A stretch of DNA of 6,121 nt, from assembly GCA_018882485.1 (NCBI GenBank), contig VERU01000168.1, forward strand, positions 1-6,121, read 5' to 3'. Made by a program: the position numbers and the translations under genes. Source of the DNA: Rhodoferax sp. Its GTDB lineage: Bacteria > Pseudomonadota > Gammaproteobacteria > Burkholderiales > Burkholderiaceae_C. Below, in pieces: positions 1 to 6,050 of the stretch; the stretch's first letter is position 1, and each line of letters starts with the position of its first letter. Under the pieces are notes generated by a model. It saw only the letters and a program-made list of their open reading frames with translations, searched no databases and was not told the DNA's origin.

Positions 1-93
1 CCAGCGGGTCGGGCATCCGCGCCGACTGGTGGTGGCGAAAAACCGGCCAAGAACTGACGGGTTAGGCGGGAGGACGGAACCGCCGGTCTGAAC
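1..93. other. Left-edge sequence without an assignable gene
   Basis: This stretch lies downstream of the rlmD stop codon. All three plus-strand frames are open from the window edge and stop at 55-57, 89-91 and 63-65, so it may hold the C-terminal tail of a gene converging on rlmD. The frame ending at 63-65 has the highest third-position GC by my count (15 of 20 codons), but about 20 codons are too few to identify a product. On the minus strand an ATG at 14-16 could start a further gene, but it has no visible ribosome binding site and only about five codons are present. I assign no gene here. Confidence 0.4.
38..87 (-). terminator. Possible weak terminator after rlmD
   Basis: Read on the minus strand just after the rlmD stop, the sequence at 87-82 (ACCGGC) can pair with 47-42 (GCCGGT), a 6-bp perfect stem immediately followed by a run of five T (42-38). 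The loop is 34 nt long, which is unusual. A competing inner hairpin, GGCGG with CCGCC, uses 80-84 and 65-69. The stem followed by T residues suits an intrinsic terminator for the five-gene operon, but the long loop and the competing pairing make this a weak call. Confidence 0.25.
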
Positions 94-1527
94 TCAGGAC
101 GCGCGCTCGAAGACGGCGATGCTTTCCACATGCGCCGTGTGCGGAAACATGTTGACCACGCCGGCAGCCGTGCAACGGTAACCGGCCTGGTGCACCAGCA
201 ACCCCGCATCCCGGGCCAGCGTGGCGGGATTGCAGCTCACGTACACGATGCGCTGTGGAGCCACGGCTTGAAGGCCAGCGCCCTGACCCTGCCTTGCCGG
301 CTCGTCGCCGGTCCCCTGAATCAGGTCGACCAGCGCCTTGACCAGCGCGAACGCACCCTCACGTGGCGGATCGATGAGCCATTTTTCGGCAAAGCCATCT
401 GCGAGCAGCGCCTGAGGCGTCATTTCGAACAGATTTCTTGCTACAAATTCCGTAGCACACAATGCAGTATCCACGGGGCCTGAGGCCTTGTTTACCTCGT
501 AATTTTGTCGACTTCGGGCCACCAAAGCGGCACTGCCTTCCACGCCCAGCACCTCACGGGCACGGGTGGCCAGCGGCAATGTGAAGTTGCCCAGGCCGCA
601 AAACCAGTCGATCACCCGCTCGTGGCGCTGCACGTCGAGCAGACGCAGCGCCCGTGACACCAGAACCTGGTTGATCTGTGGATTGACCTGGGTGAAGTCC
701 GTGGGCCGAAAAGGCATGCGAAGCCCAAATTCCGGCAAGGCGTATGCGAGTTCCGGGCCATCCGGATCGAGCAGACCGATGGAATCCGGCCCCTTGGGCT
801 GCAGCCACCATTGCACCATGGGATGCTCGCGGGCGAAATGTCGCAGCCGCTCCAGATCCGCTGCACTGAGCACCTCAAGGTGGCGCAAGACCAGCGCCAT
901 CACCGAATCACCGCATGCCAGTTCGATTTGCGGACAGGTCTCGCGCGCGTCCATGCTGCCGATCAGGGAGCGCAGGGGCAGCAACAAGGCACTGACCGCC
1001 TGCGGCAACACCGCGCACGTCGACGCATCGGCCACGTAGCTGCTCTTGCGTTCATGAAAACCGACCAGCACCACGCCCTTCTTGCGCACATGTCGAACCG
1101 ACAGCCGCGCCCGGTGGCGGTAGGCCCAGGCCGGCCCGTGGATGGGCGGCAGAACCAGACCCGGCCGGACCTTGCCCAGGTGCCACAGGTTGTCCTCCAG
1201 AGCGCGTTGCTTGACAGCCACCTGGGCGGCCGGATGCAGATGCTGTACCTTGCACCCGCCGCAGGCACCGGCATGCAGACCGAAATGAGGGCAGGCCGGT
1301 GTCACCCGCTGGGCAGAGGCCTGGAACACCTCGGACACCGTGCCCTGCTCCCAATTGTTCTTGCTGCGCTGCACCGTCACCGCGACCCGCTCGAAGGGCA
1401 AGGCGCCGTCGATGAACACCACCTTGCCATCCTCGCGACGGGCGACACCCTGCCCTTCGAGATCCAGCGATTCCACCAGCAGGCCCGGGCCGGACGGCGC
1501 TGCCGCAACGATCTTCGGTTCAGTCAT
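94..1527 (-). CDS. rlmD: 23S rRNA (uracil(1939)-C(5))-methyltransferase RlmD
   Basis: 477 aa. The RlmD (RumA) family makes 5-methyluridine at U1939 of 23S rRNA using S-adenosylmethionine. An N-terminal TRAM-like domain (about residues 12-70) precedes the four cysteines expected to hold a 4Fe-4S cluster: C79, C89, C92 and C171. The methyltransferase domain shows FTQVN (278-282), the SAM-binding motif [14 protein letters not shown] (307-320), DPPR (386-389), the nucleophile loop [11 protein letters not shown] with C432, and HVESI with E468 as the probable general base. The protein is longer than E. coli RumA (about 433 aa), partly through a Gly/Gln-rich loop at about 403-425. Residues about 339-365 are encoded by an AT-rich, palindrome-bearing segment that resembles an inserted repeat (see findings). 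The ATG at 1527-1525 lies inside the end of the upstream exonuclease gene (8-nt overlap) and has no strong ribosome binding site, so translational coupling is likely. All key residues are intact and the gene should be functional. Last gene of the operon seen here. Confidence 0.95.
   Translation of the reverse strand: MTEPKIVAAAPSGPGLLVESLDLEGQGVARREDGKVVFIDGALPFERVAVTVQRSKNNWEQGTVSEVFQASAQRVTPACPHFGLHAGACGGCKVQHLHPAAQVAVKQRALEDNLWHLGKVRPGLVLPPIHGPAWAYRHRARLSVRHVRKKGVVLVGFHERKSSYVADASTCAVLPQAVSALLLPLRSLIGSMDARETCPQIELACGDSVMALVLRHLEVLSAADLERLRHFAREHPMVQWWLQPKGPDSIGLLDPDGPELAYALPEFGLRMPFRPTDFTQVNPQINQVLVSRALRLLDVQRHERVIDWFCGLGNFTLPLATRAREVLGVEGSAALVARSRQNYEVNKASGPVDTALCATEFVARNLFEMTPQALLADGFAEKWLIDPPREGAFALVKALVDLIQGTGDEPARQGQGAGLQAVAPQRIVYVSCNPATLARDAGLLVHQAGYRCTAAGVVNMFPHTAHVESIAVFERAS
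434..512. repeat. AT-rich palindromic repeat-like element inside rlmD
   Basis: A perfect 6-bp inverted repeat, TGCTAC (439-444) and GTAGCA (452-457), flanks the 7-nt loop AAATTCC. About 20 nt further on is a second small inverted repeat, GGCC-TGA-GGCC (477-487), followed by a T-rich stretch. By my count positions 421-520 are 48% G+C, clearly below the surrounding gene. A palindrome with an AT-rich loop, a GC-rich middle and an AGGCC block matches, from memory, a short dispersed repeat common in Comamonadaceae genomes. It is read in frame by rlmD, roughly residues 339-365. The outer limits are approximate, and membership of the repeat family is inference. Confidence 0.5.
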
Positions 1528-2356
1528 GTATCAGCGGGTCGGTCACCGGATGGGCGGGCACCCAGGCAGCCAGATATTCGGACCAATGCGGCTGGTCGAC
1601 CGCCAGCTGGGTCAGGGTCTGGCGTACATGGTCCATTTCCTGGCGGTACTCGGTCTCCAGCAGACCTCCGCGCATCAGCTGGAAACGGCAGTACACCAGA
1701 TAAGTATTGAGCACGTCGGTCTCGCAATAACGCCGAATGTCTTCCAGCCGACCCGCCTGATAGGCCCCGTAGACCGCAGAACCGTCCATGCCCAGCTTGC
1801 CCGGGAACCCGCACAGCCTGGCCATGGCATCCAGCGGGGCGTTGGCCCGCGGCTGGTAAAGGGCCAGCAGATCCATGAGGTCCAAATGCCGCATGTGGTA
1901 CCGGCTGATGTAGTTGTTCCACTTGAATTCGCGGTCATCCTCGCCCAGGTCCCAGTAAGTGTCAGCCACCACACCATGGCGCAGGCCCCGGTAGTGCAGC
2001 ACCGGGAGGTCGAAGCCACCGCCATTCCAACTGACCAACTGGGGTCGGTGCTTCTGCACCGTGTTGAAAAAGGTCTGGATCACCTTGCCCTCGCTGCCAC
2101 CATCCCGGTCCACAAAGGAATGCACCTTGAGGCCCTCGGTGTTGCGAAACACCACGCTGATGACCAGCACGCGTTGCAGGTAATGCGGCAGAAAGTCGGA
2201 CTGGCCTTTCTGGGCTCGTTCCTGCACCCAGCGGGCGTACACCTCGGCATCCGGCAGCCCCTGGACATCGTCGCGCAGCAGACGCAAGCCAGCGATATCC
2301 GGAATGGACTCGATATCGAAAACCAGGATGGGCGCCGTCGCCCCGCGCCCCATCAT
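1520..2356 (-). CDS. Predicted PolB-like 3'-5' exonuclease (DEDDy family)
   Basis: 278 aa. It resembles the predicted 3'-5' exonucleases related to the proofreading domain of family B DNA polymerases (Predicted_3_5_exonuc type), here as a stand-alone protein without a polymerase domain. Exo I is FDIES (13-17; D14 and E16). Exo II is [10 protein letters not shown] (109-118; N111 and D116). Exo III is YCETD (210-214; Y210 and D214), the YxxxD spacing of the DEDDy subgroup. All four acidic metal ligands are present, so it should be a two-metal-ion exonuclease. The substrate, DNA or RNA, cannot be told from the sequence. The start ATG (2356-2354) overlaps the nlpD stop by 4 nt in the arrangement ATGA; a second ATG follows directly at 2353-2351. 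The 3' end overlaps rlmD by 8 nt. There is no clear ribosome binding site, so it is probably translated by coupling with nlpD. The biological role of this subfamily is poorly known to me. Confidence 0.88.
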   Translation of the reverse strand: MMGRGATAPILVFDIESIPDIAGLRLLRDDVQGLPDAEVYARWVQERAQKGQSDFLPHYLQRVLVISVVFRNTEGLKVHSFVDRDGGSEGKVIQTFFNTVQKHRPQLVSWNGGGFDLPVLHYRGLRHGVVADTYWDLGEDDREFKWNNYISRYHMRHLDLMDLLALYQPRANAPLDAMARLCGFPGKLGMDGSAVYGAYQAGRLEDIRRYCETDVLNTYLVYCRFQLMRGGLLETEYRQEMDHVRQTLTQLAVDQPHWSEYLAAWVPAHPVTDPLIHD

Positions 2357-3294
2357 CGGGGCGGCAGGTACTTGGTCGGGTCGACGGGCTTGCCCTGGCG
2401 CCGGACCTCGAAATGCAGCTTGACCCGATCGGCATCGCTACTGCCCATTTCAGCGATCTTCTGACCCCGGCGCACCGTCTGGTCCTCCTTGATCAGCAGC
2501 GTCTGGTTGTGTGCGTAGGCGGTGAGGTAGGGGTTGTTGTGTTTGAGGATGATCAGGTTGCCGTAGCCCCTCAGGCCGGCGCCGACGTACACCACCCGGC
2601 CATCGGCCGCTGCCAGCACCGGATCACCCGCCGAACCCGCCAGGTCAACCCCTTTGTTCTTCTGCTCATCGAAACCCGCGATCACCGGGCCACTGGCCGG
2701 CCACATCCAGGTGACGTCGTCATCCGGTGAAGCCGGCCCAGGCGGAGCAGCCGCCGCCGCAGGGGCGCTGGCCCGGCTCAGCGGAGCCGCAGCCACCTGG
2801 GAACCTGCCACCGGGGTCACCGCAGGAGCCACCGGGCGCGCTGCAGCCTGGGCCGATGCCGGCGGGACCACCCGCAACACCTGCCCCACCTCGATGCGGT
2901 TGGGATTTTCCAGGGCGTTCCAACGGGCGATATCCCGATAGGACTGACCATTTTCCAGCCCAATGCGTATCAGCGTGTCACCCGGCTTGACCGTGTAATA
3001 ACCGGGCTTGCCGGCGTTTTCCGCCCCGGGGAGGGCACGCGGCGGGGTTTCAAGCGGCGCGTTGGCAACCGCGCCCGCAGGAGCTGCGGCACCGCTGGGC
3101 GCGGCCGGGGTGGCGACCGCCGGAACTGCCGGCTTGCGGGGTGCTGCGGCTGCGCCCTGAGGCGACACCGGGCTGATGCGATCTTCTACCGGCGCCCGCT
3201 GTCCAGACGGCGAGCTGCAGGCCGCCAGGACCAGCACCACCCAGAAAGCTGCAACACCTCGAACGAACCGCACGGCCACCCTCAACCCCTTCAA
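2353..3294 (-). CDS. nlpD: LysM/degenerate LytM (M23) lipoprotein NlpD
   Basis: 313 aa counted from the TTG at 3294. An N-terminal signal sequence with a hydrophobic core (about 13-25) ends in a lipobox, LAAC, with C26 as the lipidated cysteine. An Ala/Pro-rich linker leads to one LysM peptidoglycan-binding domain (about 99-143, beginning YYTVKPGDTL). A second Ala/Pro linker leads to a LytM/M23 domain (about 197-311). Two of the four zinc ligands are replaced: N213 stands where active enzymes have His (NKGVD), and K292 replaces the first His of HxH; D217, H262 and H294 remain. The same Asn is found in E. coli NlpD, which has no hydrolase activity and activates the amidase AmiC during septum splitting, so I infer the same role here. 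The TTG overlaps the pcm stop (TTGA) but lacks an obvious ribosome binding site. A GTG at 3279 follows AAGGGG by 6 nt and may be the true start, giving 308 aa with an intact signal peptide. Confidence 0.93.
   Translation of the reverse strand: MKGLRVAVRFVRGVAAFWVVLVLAACSSPSGQRAPVEDRISPVSPQGAAAAPRKPAVPAVATPAAPSGAAAPAGAVANAPLETPPRALPGAENAGKPGYYTVKPGDTLIRIGLENGQSYRDIARWNALENPNRIEVGQVLRVVPPASAQAAARPVAPAVTPVAGSQVAAAPLSRASAPAAAAAPPGPASPDDDVTWMWPASGPVIAGFDEQKNKGVDLAGSAGDPVLAAADGRVVYVGAGLRGYGNLIILKHNNPYLTAYAHNQTLLIKEDQTVRRGQKIAEMGSSDADRVKLHFEVRRQGKPVDPTKYLPPR
3286..3291 (-). promoter_or_regulatory. Ribosome binding site favouring the GTG-3279 start of nlpD
   Basis: AAGGGG on the minus strand lies 6 nt upstream of a GTG codon at 3279-3277, in frame with nlpD. 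No comparable purine-rich motif precedes the TTG at 3294-3292. The motif therefore argues for the shorter form of the lipoprotein, starting 11 nt after the pcm stop codon. A GTG two codons further in (3273) is a poorer candidate because it sits 12 nt from the motif. Confidence 0.45.
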
Positions 3295-4094
3295 TCGGTG
3301 CCGGATTTTAGAGGGACGAAATGCACCGCTTCAAACAGGCTCCGCTGAAAACCCGATCGAGTCCGCTCCACCACCACCAGCGCCTGGGTGGCCGCTCCCA
3401 CGCCGGTCTGTACTGGCGCGACCAGACGACCTCCCAGGTCCAGTTGCTCCAACCAGGCCTGCGGCAAGGCCTCGCCGCCTGCCGCAGCGATGATGCCCGC
3501 ATAGGGCGCTCCCCGCGCATAACCCGCGCGTCCATCGCCAAACAGCAGATGGACGTGCCCGAGCTTCAGATGCCGCAGGTTCTGACGGGCCCGGTCGTGC
3601 AGAGCTCGCAACCGCTCGATGCTGTAGACCTCGGTGGCCAGGTGACTGAGTACCGCCGCCTGGTAGCCACAGCCGGTGCCGATCTCCAGCACGCGACCCA
3701 GGCGACCATCGCAGCCCTGTCGCAACAGGGCCAGCATGCGCCCCACGACACTGGGTTTGGAGATGGTCTGCGCCAAACCAATCGGCAAACTGGTGTCTTC
3801 ATAGGCCTGGTTGACCAACGCGCTGTCCACAAACCGATGGCGTTCAACGGCACCCAGCGCGGCCAGAACAACCGGATCCGAAAGCCCTTGACGCTCCAGA
3901 TTGAGCACCAACTGACGCCGCACCGCTGCCGAATCCAGCCCCAGACCCCGCACCGGCGGGCCCGACGGCCACTGCCACCCCCCCTGGACGTCCGGCCGGG
4001 ACGCTGCAGGAGATGCCCCCCGGGCCGTACCGATCGGGTGACCCGTCGGCCCCAGATCGAGCCGTGCCGGAAAACTCGGACGCGCCCTGTTCAC
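3291..4094 (-). CDS. pcm: Protein-L-isoaspartate O-methyltransferase
   Basis: 267 aa. Pcm transfers a methyl group from S-adenosylmethionine to L-isoaspartyl residues that form in ageing proteins, starting their conversion back to aspartate; it acts in the cytoplasm. Family signatures are HRFV (86-89), AQTISKP (108-114, with S112 at the conserved active-site position), the SAM-binding motif VLEIGTGCGYQ (135-145), the GDGRAGY loop (186-192) and the C-terminal VHFVPL (257-262). The first 50 or so residues are a Gly/Pro/Arg-rich extension absent from E. coli Pcm (208 aa). I accept the GTG start at 4094-4092 because GGAGG (4104-4100) lies 5 nt upstream. A GTG at 3953 would give a core-length protein but has no ribosome binding site. 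The stop overlaps the possible TTG start of nlpD, and surE ends 12 nt upstream. The surE-pcm-nlpD order is conserved in many proteobacteria. Confidence 0.94.
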   Translation of the reverse strand: MNRARPSFPARLDLGPTGHPIGTARGASPAASRPDVQGGWQWPSGPPVRGLGLDSAAVRRQLVLNLERQGLSDPVVLAALGAVERHRFVDSALVNQAYEDTSLPIGLAQTISKPSVVGRMLALLRQGCDGRLGRVLEIGTGCGYQAAVLSHLATEVYSIERLRALHDRARQNLRHLKLGHVHLLFGDGRAGYARGAPYAGIIAAAGGEALPQAWLEQLDLGGRLVAPVQTGVGAATQALVVVERTRSGFQRSLFEAVHFVPLKSGTD

Positions 4095-4095
4095 A

Positions 4096-4118
4096 CCGGC
4101 CTCCGGTCAGGCCGGAGG
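4096..4118 (-). promoter_or_regulatory. Hairpin overlapping the surE stop and pcm ribosome binding site
   Basis: Two mutually exclusive 7-bp perfect stems can form here in the mRNA. One pairs 4118-4112 (CCTCCGG) with 4106-4100 (CCGGAGG) and buries the whole pcm ribosome binding site, GGAGG at 4104-4100. The other pairs 4115-4109 (CCGGCCT) with 4102-4096 (AGGCCGG) and buries part of it. The surE stop codon (4109-4107) lies inside the structure, so ribosomes finishing surE would melt it. This suggests that pcm translation is coupled to surE translation. The pairing is visible in the sequence; the regulatory role is inference. Confidence 0.5.
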
Positions 4119-4895
4119 AACCGGATCGGCCGCCAAAGCAGGTCGCAAACGGGCCGCCGTCTGGGCCCAGTAACCCAGCCGCTCGTGATCGGTCAAATCC
4201 ACCTTGAGGGGCGTCATCGCGATATGGCCCTGCCGGGTCGCGTGAAAGTCCGTTCCCTCGGCATCGTCCATGACTTCACCCGCCGCCCCGATCCAGTACA
4301 TGGTATCCCCGCGAGGGCTGATCTGGGTGATGACCGGCTCGGCAGCGTGGCGACGGCCCAGCCGACATAGCTTGGGATGCCCGATCTGCTCGTAGGGCAA
4401 GTTGGGAATGTTCACATTCAGCAACCAGGGCGTGGCCCCGATCAGGTGCTGGCTGGCCATGTTCAGAACCAGGTCGCGGGCCTGCGCCGCTGCAGCATCG
4501 AGGTGCCCCCAGTTGCGGTCCACCTGCGAAAAGGCAATCGCCGGGATACCGAACAGAAAACCCTCCATGGCGGCACCCACCGTGCCCGAATATATGGTGT
4601 CGTCGCCCATGTTGGCGCCGTTGTTGATCCCCGAGACCACGAGGTCGGGACGGTACCCCAGCAAACCGGTCAGCGCCACGTGCACACAATCGGCTGGCGT
4701 GCCGTTGAGATAGCGAAAACCGTTGGCCGCACGCTGCACATACAGCGGGGCATGCAGGGTCAGGGCGTTCGATTTGGCGCTGTTATTCTGCTCGGGCGCG
4801 ATCACCTCCACCTCGGCAATCGACTGCAAGGCCTGGTACAGGGCGACAATGCCTGGGGCCTGATAGCCGTCGTCGTTACAGATGAGGATTTTCAT
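4107..4895 (-). CDS. surE: 5'/3'-nucleotidase SurE
   Basis: 262 aa. SurE is a metal-dependent cytoplasmic phosphatase that removes phosphate from nucleoside 5'- and 3'-monophosphates and is linked to stationary-phase survival. The N-terminus MKILICNDDGYQAPGI carries the metal-binding D8 and D9 (NDDG). APEQNNSAKSNALT (33-46) has the conserved S39, and VSGINNGANMGDDTIYSGTVGAAMEG (87-112) contains the conserved Asn ligand and the SGTVGAAMEG block. The length suits the family (about 250 aa). The reading frame stays open far upstream, antisense to the neighbouring oxidoreductase, but similarity begins at MKIL. The ATG at 4895-4893 is therefore chosen over the upstream ATG at 4916-4914, which also overlaps a likely -10 box. 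The ribosome binding site is weak. This is the first gene of the operon that continues through pcm, nlpD, the exonuclease and rlmD. Confidence 0.95.
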   Translation of the reverse strand: MKILICNDDGYQAPGIVALYQALQSIAEVEVIAPEQNNSAKSNALTLHAPLYVQRAANGFRYLNGTPADCVHVALTGLLGYRPDLVVSGINNGANMGDDTIYSGTVGAAMEGFLFGIPAIAFSQVDRNWGHLDAAAAQARDLVLNMASQHLIGATPWLLNVNIPNLPYEQIGHPKLCRLGRRHAAEPVITQISPRGDTMYWIGAAGEVMDDAEGTDFHATRQGHIAMTPLKVDLTDHERLGYWAQTAARLRPALAADPVPPA

Positions 4896-4914
4896 GAGGT
4901 GCAGCGCCGATGGC

Positions 4915-4920
4915 ATTGTA
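4915..4920 (-). promoter_or_regulatory. Candidate -10 box for the surE operon
   Basis: TACAAT on the minus strand (4920-4915) matches TATAAT at five of six positions. It would place transcription start near 4908, giving a leader of about 13 nt before the surE ATG at 4895. The hexamer 17 nt upstream (4943-4938, ACCGGA) is a poor -35 box, so the promoter may be weak or need an activator. The assignment rests on the -10 motif and its position in the divergent intergenic region. Confidence 0.35.
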
Positions 4921-4950
4921 GGGTGCCAGAGCGTTCGTCCGGTCGGACCC

Positions 4951-4979
4951 TCGATGGGGCCAGCCCGCCGCCTTATGAT
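4951..4979 (+). promoter_or_regulatory. Candidate promoter of the oxidoreductase gene
   Basis: TATGAT (4974-4979) matches the -10 consensus at five of six positions. TCGATG (4951-4956) lies 17 nt upstream but matches the -35 consensus at only three of six. Transcription would start near 4986, about 24 nt before the ATG at 5010, which leaves room for the AGGAG ribosome binding site. It is divergent from the surE candidate promoter, with about 53 bp between the two -10 boxes. Confidence 0.4.
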
Positions 4980-4997
4980 GCCGGCCAGCCCAACCCT

Positions 4998-5002
4998 AGG
5001 AG
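4998..5002 (+). promoter_or_regulatory. Ribosome binding site of the oxidoreductase gene
   Basis: AGGAG ends 7 nt before the ATG at 5010. It fixes the start of the oxidoreductase within a frame that stays open for more than 600 nt further upstream, antisense to surE. Confidence 0.75.
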
Positions 5003-5009
5003 ATCCCCG

Positions 5010-5987
5010 ATGCAGGCATGGCAATGCAGCGAAACCACTGGCTTGCAGGCGCTGAAATGGCTCGAAGTCGCCACACCCACGCCCCAGGCTGGACAGGTCT
5101 TGGTGCGCATCCATGCCGCCAGCCTGAATTTCCCCGACCTGCTGATCGTGCAGGGCAAGTACCAGTTCAAGCCGGCCCTGCCCTTTGTACCCGGCTCGGA
5201 GTTCGCCGGCACCGTGGAGGCCCTGGGCGATGGGGTCGATACCCTGCGCCTCGGCCAACGTGTGGCCTGCCTGGCGGGCACCGGGGGATTCGCCACCCAT
5301 GCACTCGCGCCGGCGCACGACTGCTTGCCGCTGCCGGACGCCTTTCCCATGGTGGACGCAGCGGCCTTCATCATGACCTACGCCACCTCCCACCACGCGC
5401 TGCTGGACCGGGGTCAGCTGCGGTCGGGCGACACCCTGCTGGTGCTGGGGGCGGCAGGCGGTGTGGGCACGGCCGCTATCCAGATCGCCAAAGCCATCGG
5501 CGCACGGGTCATTGCGGCGGCATCCACCGACGACAAATGCGCACTGTGCCGATCCATCGGCGCCGATGACAGCGTCAACTACAACACGACGCCGCTGCGT
5601 GACGCGCTGAAGGCGATGACCGGTGGCCAGGGACCGAATGTCGTCTTCGACCCGGTCGGCGGCGACATCAGCGAACAGGCGTTTCGATCGATCGCCTGGC
5701 GCGGCCGACACCTCGTCATCGGCTTTGCCGCAGGCCCGATCCCCTCTCTTCCCCTCAACCTGCCACTGCTCAAGGGGGCCTCGCTGGTCGGGGTCTTCTG
5801 GTGGGACTTTGCTCGCCGTGAGCCGCAGGCCCAGTCCGCGATGATGAGCGAACTGACCGAGTGGTACGGCCGGGGCCTGATACGGCCCGTGATCGACCGC
5901 ACACTCCCCATGGCCGAACTGCCCGCGGGCTACGCCCACATGGCATCGCGGGGCGCCAAAGGCAAGGTGGTGATGACCAACCCCTGA
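5010..5987 (+). CDS. NADPH:quinone oxidoreductase family protein (zinc-independent MDR)
   Basis: 325 aa. It belongs to the quinone oxidoreductase branch of the medium-chain dehydrogenase/reductase superfamily, whose members reduce quinones or other activated carbonyl or alkene compounds with NADPH. The N-terminal GroES-like catalytic domain (about 1-120) includes SLNFPDLLIVQGKYQ (38-52) and the family block LPFVPGSEFAGTVEALG (57-73). The Rossmann domain carries the glycine-rich GAAGGVGTAAIQIAK (147-161) and DPVGGD (214-219). There is no zinc-binding cysteine cluster of the alcohol-dehydrogenase type. The length is normal for the family (about 325 aa). The start is set by the AGGAG site 7 nt upstream and by the MQAWQ opening. 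The true substrate cannot be read from the sequence. It is transcribed away from the surE operon, probably as a single gene, and the tRNA-His gene follows 63 nt after the stop. I saw no terminator after it. Confidence 0.9.
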   Translation: MQAWQCSETTGLQALKWLEVATPTPQAGQVLVRIHAASLNFPDLLIVQGKYQFKPALPFVPGSEFAGTVEALGDGVDTLRLGQRVACLAGTGGFATHALAPAHDCLPLPDAFPMVDAAAFIMTYATSHHALLDRGQLRSGDTLLVLGAAGGVGTAAIQIAKAIGARVIAAASTDDKCALCRSIGADDSVNYNTTPLRDALKAMTGGQGPNVVFDPVGGDISEQAFRSIAWRGRHLVIGFAAGPIPSLPLNLPLLKGASLVGVFWWDFARREPQAQSAMMSELTEWYGRGLIRPVIDRTLPMAELPAGYAHMASRGAKGKVVMTNP

Positions 5988-6031
5988 GCCGCCTGCGCGA
6001 CGGATCGACAACGCCCGGAGACCAGGTGCGT

Positions 6032-6045
6032 CGCTATAATTAGCG
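6032..6045 (+). promoter_or_regulatory. -10 region of the tRNA-His promoter, embedded in a palindrome
   Basis: TATAAT (6035-6040) is a perfect -10 consensus. It would place the transcription start near 6046-6048, only a few nucleotides before the tRNA. The box lies inside a perfect inverted repeat, CGCTA (6032-6036) and TAGCG (6041-6045), separated by TAAT. The segment between the -10 box and the start is mostly G/C, as in stringently controlled stable-RNA promoters. No good -35 box lies 16-18 nt upstream. Confidence 0.6.
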
Positions 6046-6050
6046 CGAGC

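Noticed and set aside
811..2464. Two long overlapping plus-strand open frames (811-1710 and 1340-2464) opposite rlmD, the exonuclease gene and the end of nlpD
   Set aside because: The minus-strand proteins have complete catalytic motifs. The plus-strand translations are Arg/His/Gln-rich without domains, and no promoter or ribosome binding site supports them.
3321..4370. Plus-strand open frame antisense to pcm and the end of surE
   Set aside because: It is a compositional shadow of pcm; the translation is Arg/Gln/Pro-rich with no known fold.
4377..5009. Plus-strand open frame upstream of and in frame with the oxidoreductase, antisense to surE
   Set aside because: It mirrors surE and lacks recognisable motifs. 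The oxidoreductase clearly starts at 5010 behind AGGAG.
6005..6010. TCGACA as a -35 box for the tRNA-His promoter
   Set aside because: It matches the -35 consensus at five of six positions but lies 24 nt from the -10 box, too far for a standard sigma-70 promoter.
4896..6011. Long minus-strand open frame upstream of and in frame with surE, antisense to the oxidoreductase
   Set aside because: SurE similarity starts at MKIL (4895). The upstream part is Gly/His/Gln-rich with no family features, and the opposite strand has a well-supported gene with a ribosome binding site. It is a by-product of high-GC codon bias.
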